Of a DNA stretch of 64,000 bases, positions 38,616 through 46,612 are shown in pieces (position 1 is the first letter of the stretch; each line of letters opens with the position of its first letter). This DNA comes from Entomomonas sp945283395. GTDB lineage: Bacteria; Pseudomonadota; Gammaproteobacteria; Pseudomonadales; Pseudomonadaceae. A model generated the notes under the pieces. It saw only the letters and a program-made list of their open reading frames with translations. It did not search any database and was not told where the DNA came from. The stretch is from positions 93,936 to 157,935 of the forward strand of contig CAMLLC010000005.1 of NCBI GenBank assembly GCA_946480835.1, given 5' to 3'. The position numbers and the translations under genes are program-made.

Positions 38616-39368
38616 CTATTTTAAAAAATCTCTATTTAAATGAAATTTAAGCTTATTACTAATAATAACTTGATATTCTGCTATCATTTTTTCAATCTTT
38701 AGCGAAAGCTGTTGCTGTTGATTTAAGACTAATTTCAGACGATTAGCTAAAAGCTCTTTTTGCTGTTTTTCCCATTTAAATCTTATTTCTTCCTGTATCG
38801 CAGCCAGTTTACTATCATGTTTAGCTAATTTTTGTAATGGCATTAATTCAATTTTATCTATATTAATAAAGAGTGAAGAATATCCATTTAGATGATTAGT
38901 TAACTTAGCTATTAATGCCTTTCGTAATTTTCCTCTATCTTTATCTAACACTTCATAATCATATTGCTGAACAACTTGTTGAGCAGCGGTTTTTAATTTC
39001 TCAGTTAAAGCGTTACTAACCGCATTTGCATCAGCTAAGAAATCAACCCCTAACATATCAATAGCGCTGAGAATAGCCTCCCTAGTTTGGTCTACACAAA
39101 GAGTATAACTAATAATAACATCCATTAATAATTTATCTTGGCTATATAAGCCATCTTTCCCTAAAAAAGAGGTTTTAATTTGTACTGGGGCTATCTTTAT
39201 GAGCTGCTTCTTTTGATTTGGCAATACGAAAGCGCCGTCTAACACTACTTTATTATTATCAATAACTAAAACTGAATTTTGAGGAACATCAATATAGCAT
39301 AATTTAGCAAACACTATAGCTGCTACTACAAGTAAGCTAATAATAACTATTGCAACTGCTTCTAGCAT
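38616..39368 (-). CDS. Short SPFH-domain protein (second, diverged flotillin-like paralogue)
   Basis: The 250-residue protein has one N-terminal membrane helix (about 5–25), then an SPFH-like domain. It aligns by eye with the adjacent flotillin: VPQNSVLVI against VPQGTALIV, TREAILSAIDMLGVDFLADANAVSNAL against the flotillin QEDVLKVAKS region, and LTNHLNGYS against GNDLNGYA. It ends with about 60 helical residues instead of the 350-residue flotillin coil. ATG at 39368 has GAGAG upstream; the TTG four codons earlier is less likely. It may co-assemble with the long flotillin. No named family was recognised beyond SPFH. Confidence 0.75.
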   Translation of the reverse strand: MLEAVAIVIISLLVVAAIVFAKLCYIDVPQNSVLVIDNNKVVLDGAFVLPNQKKQLIKIAPVQIKTSFLGKDGLYSQDKLLMDVIISYTLCVDQTREAILSAIDMLGVDFLADANAVSNALTEKLKTAAQQVVQQYDYEVLDKDRGKLRKALIAKLTNHLNGYSSLFINIDKIELMPLQKLAKHDSKLAAIQEEIRFKWEKQQKELLANRLKLVLNQQQQLSLKIEKMIAEYQVIISNKLKFHLNRDFLK

Positions 39369-39397
39369 TGATACTCTCAATAAATAACTAATTAACT

Positions 39398-40051
39398 TTA
39401 AATACCCTTAAACTCATTTTCAGCTACTACTAAATAGGCACCATCATCCAAATAATCAATAAGCACTACTCTATCTCCACGCTTTAATCCTAGTGACTCA
39501 TCTGCCCTAATGCGTAATATAAGACCTGCTCCCTTGTCATCATATTCAGCCTCACCAAAAGTAGAAGTTACCGAACCTGATCTTACAATAGCTATATCAC
39601 CAATAATTGTCCTAGCGGAGATGGCATTTTGCTCAACCTGTAATTTCTTAAACAACTTTCTTAAAGGTTTACAAGACCAGCCTGTCAAGTAAGCCGCAGG
39701 AAAAATAGAAAAAAATAAAATTGCTATTCCTACGGGAACATACAAAATACCTAAAGGCAAATAACTTACAAATAATTGTAAAAAATAACAAATAACCCAA
39801 CCAAAAAAGAAGAGTATCGTTAATATAATAGTTAGAGGTAAGCCATCTAATCCTAATTTCATTATTAGCCCAGCAAACCAAGCACTATTCGTATCTATTC
39901 CCTCACTACTATCACCTCCTAAATCTATATCTAAAACATTTATATCTAATAAGCCTAATGCAGATATCACCCAGAAAAATAGAGCAATACACATTAAAAA
40001 TGTATAGACTATAGTAGGAAAAGATAATATGGTACTTAATAAAGGTTCCAT
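39398..40051 (-). CDS. YqiJ/NfeD-like membrane protein with OB-fold domain
   Basis: The 217-residue protein has an N-terminal membrane region with about three helices (14–38, 68–92, 98–125). A cytoplasmic beta-barrel domain then starts near ISARTIIGDIAIVRSGSV and ends GDRVVLIDYLDDGAYLVV, typical of the OB fold of NfeD and YqiJ. Such proteins are standard partners of SPFH proteins and are co-encoded with them (yqiJ-yqiK in E. coli). It follows pspA after a terminator-like hairpin and precedes the short SPFH gene by 29 bp. Confidence 0.78.
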   Translation of the reverse strand: MEPLLSTILSFPTIVYTFLMCIALFFWVISALGLLDINVLDIDLGGDSSEGIDTNSAWFAGLIMKLGLDGLPLTIILTILFFFGWVICYFLQLFVSYLPLGILYVPVGIAILFFSIFPAAYLTGWSCKPLRKLFKKLQVEQNAISARTIIGDIAIVRSGSVTSTFGEAEYDDKGAGLILRIRADESLGLKRGDRVVLIDYLDDGAYLVVAENEFKGI

Positions 40052-40096
40052 AGCTACTAATACTCCACTTATAAAACCAATGTATCCATCCTAAAA

Positions 40097-40126
40097 AACC
40101 ACCCTTACTACCAGAAAAAGGTGGTT
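40097..40126 (-). terminator. Terminator-like hairpin inside the island, between pspA and the YqiJ-like gene
   Basis: A 7-bp stem (AACCACC/GGTGGTT) with a 16-nt loop starts about 10 bases after the pspA stop. On the sense strand it is followed by TTTTTT. It would end most transcripts after pspA and leave lower read-through into the membrane and ATPase genes, or those genes may have their own promoter. Confidence 0.65.
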
Positions 40127-40136
40127 GTTTAATTCC

Positions 40137-40838
40137 TTATGAAGATTTGGCTTGTTGCTTTTTCTTCAATCTTTCTAAAACACTTTCAGCACTTCCCTCT
40201 TTAGCTAAAAAACCCGCCTCACGGAGTTTATTGTCTAATGCATCATCTGACTCCATTTTTTCAATTTCCCCAGCAGCTTCCATTTTTGCACTAGCTTCTG
40301 CTTGTCTCTTCTTGATTCTTTCTAAAGATTCTAATGCAGTATGCATTTTATTTTGTGAACCTGAATAGCGGCTTGCTACTGTAGCTTGTGCCTTTTGTAC
40401 ACTATCTGTTGCTTTTACTGTATCAACTTGTTGTTTTAAGCGTTTAATATTAGCTTCAGATTTATTTATGGCATTACGAAGATCAGCTGCACTTTGTGAA
40501 AAAGCAGTCTCAGCATTTCTTTCAGCTTCAAATGTTGCCTCTAACGTAGCTATTTTTTCTGCTACTTCATGAGCTAATCTTTCATCACTAGCCTCTAAAG
40601 CTTTAAATGCATAACCCTCATATTCATCTATTTTAGCTTGAGTTTGTTTTACGCGCTCACCAGCTAACTTTTGTTTAGCCATAATTTCAGCTAGTGCTTC
40701 CTTCGATTTGCGTAACTCTCCGTCTGCATCTCGTATTTCTTGGTCTAGAATACGTAAAGCTTGGGTATCTATAATTGCTTCACCTGCCTCATGTACTCCA
40801 CCTCTTAATGCTGTAAATAATTTACTCCAAACGCTCAT
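40137..40838 (-). CDS. pspA: PspA/IM30 family protein
   Basis: The 233-residue protein is almost entirely helical coiled coil. It begins MSVWSKLFTALRGG, an amphipathic helix that binds stressed membranes, followed by the ALRILDQEIRDADGELRKSK helix typical of the YjfJ branch. PspA/IM30/Vipp1 proteins form ESCRT-III-like rods and rings that repair the inner membrane. No pspB, pspC or pspF is present. It follows the DUF2170 gene by 12 bp, the same pair as E. coli yjfI-yjfJ, so regulation probably differs from the classical sigma-54 Psp system. Confidence 0.93.
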   Translation of the reverse strand: MSVWSKLFTALRGGVHEAGEAIIDTQALRILDQEIRDADGELRKSKEALAEIMAKQKLAGERVKQTQAKIDEYEGYAFKALEASDERLAHEVAEKIATLEATFEAERNAETAFSQSAADLRNAINKSEANIKRLKQQVDTVKATDSVQKAQATVASRYSGSQNKMHTALESLERIKKRQAEASAKMEAAGEIEKMESDDALDNKLREAGFLAKEGSAESVLERLKKKQQAKSS

Positions 40839-40850
40839 TTGCAGACCCTC

Positions 40851-41468
40851 CTACTCAGTCTTTAATTGTTTCTCAAAGGCTTCAGTTGCTTTAATAACAT
40901 TATCGGCTAACATTTCAATTTCAAACATGACATTAGATAAACTAGATTCAGCACTTAATGTTCCAGACATGACATAAAAATCATTATTAGCTAAACGTTC
41001 AATGCCTATAGTAGATAATGGAAATAGCCTTTGTGTTCTAAGTGCTTCATCATTGAACTTGATAACATCTTTAACCAATTCTACTGGCCAAAGGATACTT
41101 TCAACTATAATTTGTTCACCTACTACACTGATAAAAATTGGTAAATCTCCAAACTCATGCATTATTATATGTAGGCTTGGCTCGTTACCTTCCACTAACT
41201 CGATACTTGCTGCATCACTTGTAAATAGATCAACAGAAGACAAAGCATCATATAGTTTATTGGTTGACCACATATTAACAGCTGTTGTCATACTACTCTC
41301 CTGTAAGATAGATTTAATCATTCCTGCTGGTTGACGTAATTGTTTTTCAATACCCAATAACACCCTAGCATGCTCAGGCAATATCCATACCTCTTTTTTA
41401 ACCAACCCCTGCTCACGCAAGCGCTGCCTATATTGTCGTTGATAATGTGCTGATGATTTCGTTTCCAT
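40851..41468 (-). CDS. DUF2170 family protein (YjfI-like)
   Basis: The 205-residue protein starts with a basic region (HYQRQYRQRLREQGLVKKEVW), then ILPEHARVL. An alpha/beta domain follows with PSLHIIMHEFGDLPIFISV and an acidic end. This is the DUF2170/YjfI pattern, whose genes precede a pspA homologue (YjfJ) in E. coli. Function is unknown. The basic N terminus could bind nucleic acid or lipid, and the rest could be a PspA partner. It is the first gene of the seven-gene minus-strand island, preceded by direct repeats and a putative promoter. Confidence 0.82.
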   Translation of the reverse strand: METKSSAHYQRQYRQRLREQGLVKKEVWILPEHARVLLGIEKQLRQPAGMIKSILQESSMTTAVNMWSTNKLYDALSSVDLFTSDAASIELVEGNEPSLHIIMHEFGDLPIFISVVGEQIIVESILWPVELVKDVIKFNDEALRTQRLFPLSTIGIERLANNDFYVMSGTLSAESSLSNVMFEIEMLADNVIKATEAFEKQLKTE

Positions 41469-41474
41469 AGTCTT

Positions 41475-41518
41475 ATTGTAATACTCACATGTAATAAATT
41501 CAATAGTCTGACATGTAA
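41475..41518 (-). promoter_or_regulatory. Putative promoter with direct repeats ahead of the PspA island
   Basis: Two copies of an 11-mer, CTCACATGTAA (41484–41494) and CTGACATGTAA (41508–41518), are spaced 24 bases apart. On the minus strand TTGAAT (41498–41503) and TACAAT (41475–41480) are 17 bp apart and could be −35 and −10. One repeat then lies in the spacer and one just upstream of −35, as for an operator. A start there would give a nearly leaderless mRNA. A second candidate, TTGTTA-N18-TATATA, lies further upstream. Confidence 0.4.
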
Positions 41519-41623
41519 AAAAATAAATAAAAATAATGTTTTTACTTTATATAATTTCAATAGGTTATAAATAACAACTCAACTAGACTAGTAAAGTTAT
41601 TTTTTACATAGCACAATAATACT

Positions 41624-42337
41624 ATGAATTTATCTATTTTCCCTAAATTTTGTTCAGCTATTTATCAGCAATGGCCATTTTCCTTACCCATTGATGATGT
41701 AGCTATTAGTTATTGCAAGTTTGATAAAAATATTTTTAGTGATTTAGATTTTTATCTTGCCCAAATTGATCTCCCTTATCTCTTACAATCAGCCGTAAAC
41801 AAACGAAAAGCTGAATATTTAGCAGGTCGACTCTGTGCCAGAGAAGTTTTAAAAAAATTCAATTATTTTGGTTATCCATTAACTCAACCAGATAAAAGCC
41901 CATTATGGCCATCAAGCCTTTGTGGCAGTATCACTCATAGCCAGGGTTTGGCTGCTGCTGTTGTCGCTAGAAAAAAACAATGGCAAAGTTTAGGTTTAGA
42001 TATAGAACACTTATTAGATGAGCGAAGAAGTGAAAAACTATTAAGTACTATAACTACCCAACCAGAACAGAAGCTGATAAATGGCGATATAAGTTTATTT
42101 ACAACACTGGCTTTTTCTATAAAAGAAAGTGTATTTAAAGCTCTTTTTCCACTAGTTAATAAATACTTTTATTTTGAACATGTAGAAATTATTAAATGGT
42201 CTAAACAAGGGCTTGTGACAGTAAAATTATTAATAGATTTATCTGACGAATGGCAAAAAGATCAACAAATCAATGGTTTGTTTTGCGTAAAAGATAATTA
42301 TCTTTGGAGCTTTATAGGTATCCCTGCCCTTTTATAG
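41624..42337 (+). CDS. 4'-phosphopantetheinyl transferase (EntD/PcpS type)
   Basis: The enzyme moves phosphopantetheine from CoA to carrier proteins. The 237-residue product has the family motifs KRKAEYLAGRLCAREVL, GSITHSQGLAAAVVA, GLDIEH with the metal-binding Asp and Glu, and FSIKESVFKAL. This is the EntD-like subgroup used as the general transferase PcpS in Pseudomonas. No siderophore or polyketide genes are nearby, so it probably serves fatty acid synthesis. It is divergent from the PspA island across 155 bp. Confidence 0.88.
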   Translation: MNLSIFPKFCSAIYQQWPFSLPIDDVAISYCKFDKNIFSDLDFYLAQIDLPYLLQSAVNKRKAEYLAGRLCAREVLKKFNYFGYPLTQPDKSPLWPSSLCGSITHSQGLAAAVVARKKQWQSLGLDIEHLLDERRSEKLLSTITTQPEQKLINGDISLFTTLAFSIKESVFKALFPLVNKYFYFEHVEIIKWSKQGLVTVKLLIDLSDEWQKDQQINGLFCVKDNYLWSFIGIPALL

Positions 42338-42793
42338 TTTTTCTCCGCTAGCTATTCTAATGAATTCAGTAGCAAAATTACTACTGCTACAAGGCATAAT
42401 AAGTTGCTTTTATATAAGCTAACATGTGTTATATCTACACCTTAAACTACTGAATTAATACTAGGTAGCTTTTTTATACCTTGTTTGCAAAATTTCTAAT
42501 AAATACTATCACTATTTTAATTAGAGCAAAATTCAATAAAATTTATCACTAAAGGCTAGCAAAAAAACCAAAAAACATGTGTGATATAACTAACTTGATA
42601 CTTTTCTATAGGGTAGTGTTGCCATATTTTTTATTTTATCTATACTATATAACTTACTACTAAGTTATTTATAATAAATTATTTTTTTAGAGTAGCCTAC
42701 TATAAAAACAGTCATTAAATAAATAGACAGGTTTATAATAGCCGACCTTCAATAAGTAATAAATCTTGTTAATTAGCAAGCTAAGAAATAATT
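42338..42793 (+). other. 456-bp gap without a recognisable gene
   Basis: This AT-rich stretch precedes the DUF1275 gene and presumably holds its promoter. No open frame with protein-like content, RNA gene or strong hairpin was recognised on either strand. Confidence 0.4.
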
Positions 42794-43573
42794 ATGGATC
42801 GTCATACCCGTATAACCGTACTATTAGATAAAATTGCATTCGAAGATAATGCACTACGACGTTTAGGTTATATTATGGCATTTATTGCTGGCGCAGTAAA
42901 TGCAGGAGGGTTCTTTGCGATTGGTTATTATACCTCCCATGTATCGGGCGAAGTTTCGGCAATGGCTGACCACCTTATCTTAGGGGACATCAAGATAGCA
43001 GTACTTTATCTATGTATGTTAGTTTGTTTTATAGGTGGTGCTATGCACGCTACGTGGCTTATTATTTGGGCTAGAAGGAGTAGATATAGAGGTGGCTACG
43101 GTATTTCCATGAGTATCGAATCGCTACTTTTGTTAGTGTTTGGCATATTAGGTGCTAGTTTAAATACCGAGTGGCAAATCTTATTTTTCTCTCCGACCAT
43201 TATGTTACTTTGTTTTATTATGGGTATGCATAATACAGTAGTAACTGAACTGTCTAATGGTTTATTACGTAGTACCCACATGACAGGTATAGCTACTGAC
43301 ATAGGAATAGAGTTATCAAAGGCTTTATATTTTCACAAAAACCCTATCAATAAAGTTAGAGAAATAAAAGCAAATAGACGTAAATTAACTTTATTTATTG
43401 GCATTCTCTTTTGTTTCTTTATCGGGGGAATCATTGGAGCATTAGGTTTTAGGCATTTGGGTTATCAGTTTAGTTTGCCTCTTGCTTTTTTATTGTTCTT
43501 ATGGGGCGTTCGTTCAGTTTCTTATGATTTACAAACTAGAACTAGATTAAGAAAATATAAAAAGCCCAGTTAA
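42794..43573 (+). CDS. DUF1275 (YoaK) family membrane protein
   Basis: The 259-residue protein has about six membrane helices. It shows DUF1275 features: IMAFIAGAVNAGGFFAIGYYTSHVSGEVS near the N terminus and LLRSTHMTGIATDIGIELSK in the middle. The family is widespread and of unknown function; the repeated TSH.SG and THMTG motifs suggest a two-fold transporter-like fold. It is a single gene closed by a bidirectional hairpin. Confidence 0.88.
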   Translation: MDRHTRITVLLDKIAFEDNALRRLGYIMAFIAGAVNAGGFFAIGYYTSHVSGEVSAMADHLILGDIKIAVLYLCMLVCFIGGAMHATWLIIWARRSRYRGGYGISMSIESLLLLVFGILGASLNTEWQILFFSPTIMLLCFIMGMHNTVVTELSNGLLRSTHMTGIATDIGIELSKALYFHKNPINKVREIKANRRKLTLFIGILFCFFIGGIIGALGFRHLGYQFSLPLAFLLFLWGVRSVSYDLQTRTRLRKYKKPS

Positions 43574-43586
43574 TAAATTGGGCTTT
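43561..43586. terminator. Bidirectional terminator between the DUF1275 and HdeD genes
   Basis: An 8-bp stem AAAGCCCA/TGGGCTTT with a 10-nt loop overlaps the last codons of the DUF1275 gene and lies 6 bases from the facing hdeD-like stop. T-rich DNA flanks it on both strands. Confidence 0.75.
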
Positions 43587-43592
43587 AATTAG

Positions 43593-44159
43593 TTAGGCTT
43601 TAAATGAATCCTTTTTAATAGCAAAGAAAATCATAATAAAACTTAAACCTTGCATTAATAAATCCACTCCCATGATAATACCAAACACCATACCACTAAA
43701 AGGCCAAGACGAAATTATTATAATCCCAAATAAAATATCTAATACAGCAGTGAAGTAAAACCATTGGCTACCTACCATTTTACGAAGCTGATAACCATAA
43801 AAAAGGCGACTTAAACCAAACACAATAAGTAAAATGCCTAACAATAATGCCAATGCAGAAGCAGACTCAATAGGAACAAGAAATAAACAAATCCCAGCAA
43901 CTAAATAAACTACTGACCATAATACCGATAGAGTAAAAACACTAATAGTTTCTTTAATATAAAAGCTATGGAAAAGCTGCAATAATCCAGTAGCCATCAA
44001 AAAACCACCTAAAAAATACATAACTACAATAGTAGCAATAAAGCTATAGGTTAAAGCAAAAAAACCACCTGCAACTAATAGGATACCTAAAACCAGAAAC
44101 CATATCTTATTAGCTTGTAACTTTTGTACTAATTCTTGGTATTGATTTTCAGTTAACAT
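43593..44159 (-). CDS. HdeD family membrane protein
   Basis: The 188-residue protein has six membrane helices in three repeated hairpins (LGILLVAGGFFALTYSF, LLGILLIVFGLSRLFYG, AVLDILFGIIIISSWPFSG), the DUF308/HdeD pattern. HdeD contributes to acid resistance at high cell density in E. coli; the mechanism is not known. No hdeA or hdeB is nearby. Confidence 0.87.
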   Translation of the reverse strand: MLTENQYQELVQKLQANKIWFLVLGILLVAGGFFALTYSFIATIVVMYFLGGFLMATGLLQLFHSFYIKETISVFTLSVLWSVVYLVAGICLFLVPIESASALALLLGILLIVFGLSRLFYGYQLRKMVGSQWFYFTAVLDILFGIIIISSWPFSGMVFGIIMGVDLLMQGLSFIMIFFAIKKDSFKA

Positions 44160-44362
44160 AATTAACTTCCTAAAGTTTAAATTTGTATTTAGCTTAGGTA
44201 ATAATTAAAGCTAATAGTTCGATACTTCTTCTAAAATTCTATTAGAGAATATTTATATATAGTTAATACATATTATTACAAAGCACAGTCTCATTAGAAT
44301 TAAACCTTTTAATAATAAAGATGGTCTTATATAGATAATTATTTCAAAAGGTTATTTCCTCT

Positions 44363-46528
44363 ATGTTGAAACATATGATTATTTCTTTTTTGGTATTAAG
44401 TGTTGCTAGTGTAATGTTTGTTAATGCAACCCAAGAAGATTTATATAACTTTGTAAAGCTTAACAATAATTTAGAAGTCGGGCAAAAAGGCAAAATATCT
44501 TCTAATTCAATTGAGCAAAACCAACAGGGTGAAATATTTAAAAGATTAACTTTCTTTAATGATATTGCTAACCCTCAGTTTACTATCCGAACAAATAAAG
44601 CTTTTTGGAATTTAGCCAAAAATAAAACTCTTAGTATTCGCATCCAAAATGCTATGGATTGGGACATTACCCTCTATATAACCATACAAGATACTAGCGG
44701 CCAAACTTTAAAAGCACTAGTAGCATTACCTGCTGGCCCCGCTCAAGACTTACTTATTCCTTTAAAAGCTACCTCTAGTAGAATATGGGGAATGAGGGGA
44801 GGATTAACAACTACTTGGCATTACGAAGATACAACTTATCTATTACCTAAAGAACTAAAAGGAAAAATAAATACTAGTCAAATAGCTAACCTAAGTTTAA
44901 GTATGGATAAACCTAATGTTTCTCAAAGTATTCTAGTTGGAAAAGTAACGGCTAATAATATAGATGCAGAAAAAGCTGCTTATTATCATTTAGTGGACAA
45001 ATATGGCCAAAATAGTCGGTTGAATTGGCCTGAAAAAGTCAACACAAACAAGTCATTAAAAGAAGCCGCACAAAATGAACTAAAACAATTACAAATATGG
45101 AGCAAAGACGCTAACTCTCATAATAAATACGGTGGTTTAGGAAAAATTAGCTTATTTAAAGCAACGGGCTTCTTTACGACTGCTCAAAAAGGCAAGCAAT
45201 GGTTCTTAGTGACGCCTGATGGTTATCCTTTTATTTCCTTGGGGGTGAATGCAATAGAACCCGATAATAGCCAAACTTATATAGCAGGCCGGAAGTTTAT
45301 GTTTAACGATTTACCTGCCAATGACTCCCCTTTAGCCAAATTTTATGGTTATTCTGATACCCGTAGTGGTAATGCAGCAGCTGGTGGCCGGGGTATAGCT
45401 CAAGGCCAATGGTATGATTTTTATCAAGCCAATCTATTTAGAATACAACCACATGACACATTAAATTATTGGTGTAATTTAACTATTAATAGACTGAAAG
45501 CTTGGGGGTTCAATACAATAGGCAATTGGAGTAATAGTGATTTAATTAACCAGTATCAATTACCCTATACACTACCTATTTTGATTAAGGGTGATTATGC
45601 CACAGTTCCCTCTGGGATGGATTGGTGGGGTTATATGCCTGACACCTTTGATAGTAAATTTGCTGAAGCAGTTGATAAAGCAATTGCTAAAGCGACTAAC
45701 GGGCATACTAATGATCCTTGGCTAATAGGTTACTTTGCTGATAATGAATTATCATGGGGAGGTCTAGATCATTCAAAACAAACTAATTATGCCTTGGCCG
45801 TTAATGCATTAAAATTATCTGATACTAGTCCTGCTAAAACAGCCTTTATTAACCAATTAAAAAGTAAATATCAGTCAGTAGACAAGCTAGCAAAAGCATG
45901 GGGAATAACCTTATCTTCTTGGCCAATAATTGCCGAAAAAGATTTTAAGGCCCCATTACCAGATGATAATCACCCTGCTATTGCAAAGGATTATAGTAAT
46001 TTTCTGACAGCTTATGCCGATCATTACTTCAAAACCGTCAAAGAATCTCTATCTAAGTATGATAATCACCATTTATTCTTAGGCAATAGATTTGCTGCCA
46101 ATATCCCTGAAGCTATTAGCTCTTGTGCCAAGTACTGTGATGTAATAAGTTTCAATATGTATACCTTATTACCTAAAGATGGTTATGATCTGGCTCTTAT
46201 TAATCACTTAAATAAACCTATTATGATCACAGAATTTAGTTTTGGAACTAAAGAGACTGGCCATCTGTGGGCAGGCCCTGTCGATACGGTTTCAGAGCAA
46301 GCAAGAGGTATAGCTTATCAAAACTTTATAAAGGCAGCCTTTGACGATCCTCATATGGTTGGAGTTCATTGGTTTCAGTATATAGATCAACCTATTACAG
46401 GACGCTTATTAGATGGTGAGAATGGTCACCTAGGCTTAGTTAGTATCACTAATCTTCCATTTCAAGATTTTATAAAAAAAGCAAGAGAAATTAACTTTAA
46501 AATCACCCAAGAAATGTTAGAAAAATAA
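44363..46528 (+). CDS. Exported agarase-like glycoside hydrolase (GH50-like)
   Basis: The 721-residue protein has a signal peptide (LKHMIISFLVLSVASVMFVNA) and an N-terminal beta-sandwich (about 30–210). The TIM barrel starts with GFFTTAQKGKQWFLVTPDGYPFISLGVNAI. The likely acid/base Glu is in GYFADNELSWGG and the likely nucleophile in MITEFSFG, as in beta-agarases of family GH50. Agar is an odd substrate for the inferred host-associated lifestyle, so another galactan or host or plant glycan is possible. It is a lone gene with no transporter or sulfatase beside it, unlike marine agar-utilisation loci. Confidence 0.72.
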   Translation: MLKHMIISFLVLSVASVMFVNATQEDLYNFVKLNNNLEVGQKGKISSNSIEQNQQGEIFKRLTFFNDIANPQFTIRTNKAFWNLAKNKTLSIRIQNAMDWDITLYITIQDTSGQTLKALVALPAGPAQDLLIPLKATSSRIWGMRGGLTTTWHYEDTTYLLPKELKGKINTSQIANLSLSMDKPNVSQSILVGKVTANNIDAEKAAYYHLVDKYGQNSRLNWPEKVNTNKSLKEAAQNELKQLQIWSKDANSHNKYGGLGKISLFKATGFFTTAQKGKQWFLVTPDGYPFISLGVNAIEPDNSQTYIAGRKFMFNDLPANDSPLAKFYGYSDTRSGNAAAGGRGIAQGQWYDFYQANLFRIQPHDTLNYWCNLTINRLKAWGFNTIGNWSNSDLINQYQLPYTLPILIKGDYATVPSGMDWWGYMPDTFDSKFAEAVDKAIAKATNGHTNDPWLIGYFADNELSWGGLDHSKQTNYALAVNALKLSDTSPAKTAFINQLKSKYQSVDKLAKAWGITLSSWPIIAEKDFKAPLPDDNHPAIAKDYSNFLTAYADHYFKTVKESLSKYDNHHLFLGNRFAANIPEAISSCAKYCDVISFNMYTLLPKDGYDLALINHLNKPIMITEFSFGTKETGHLWAGPVDTVSEQARGIAYQNFIKAAFDDPHMVGVHWFQYIDQPITGRLLDGENGHLGLVSITNLPFQDFIKKAREINFKITQEMLEK

Positions 46529-46612
46529 TAAGACCAGCGGAAAATCTAATTAATTGATTAATATCTCAAGATTAGATTATACAATATAATAGCCTTATGT
46601 GGAGATATAATA

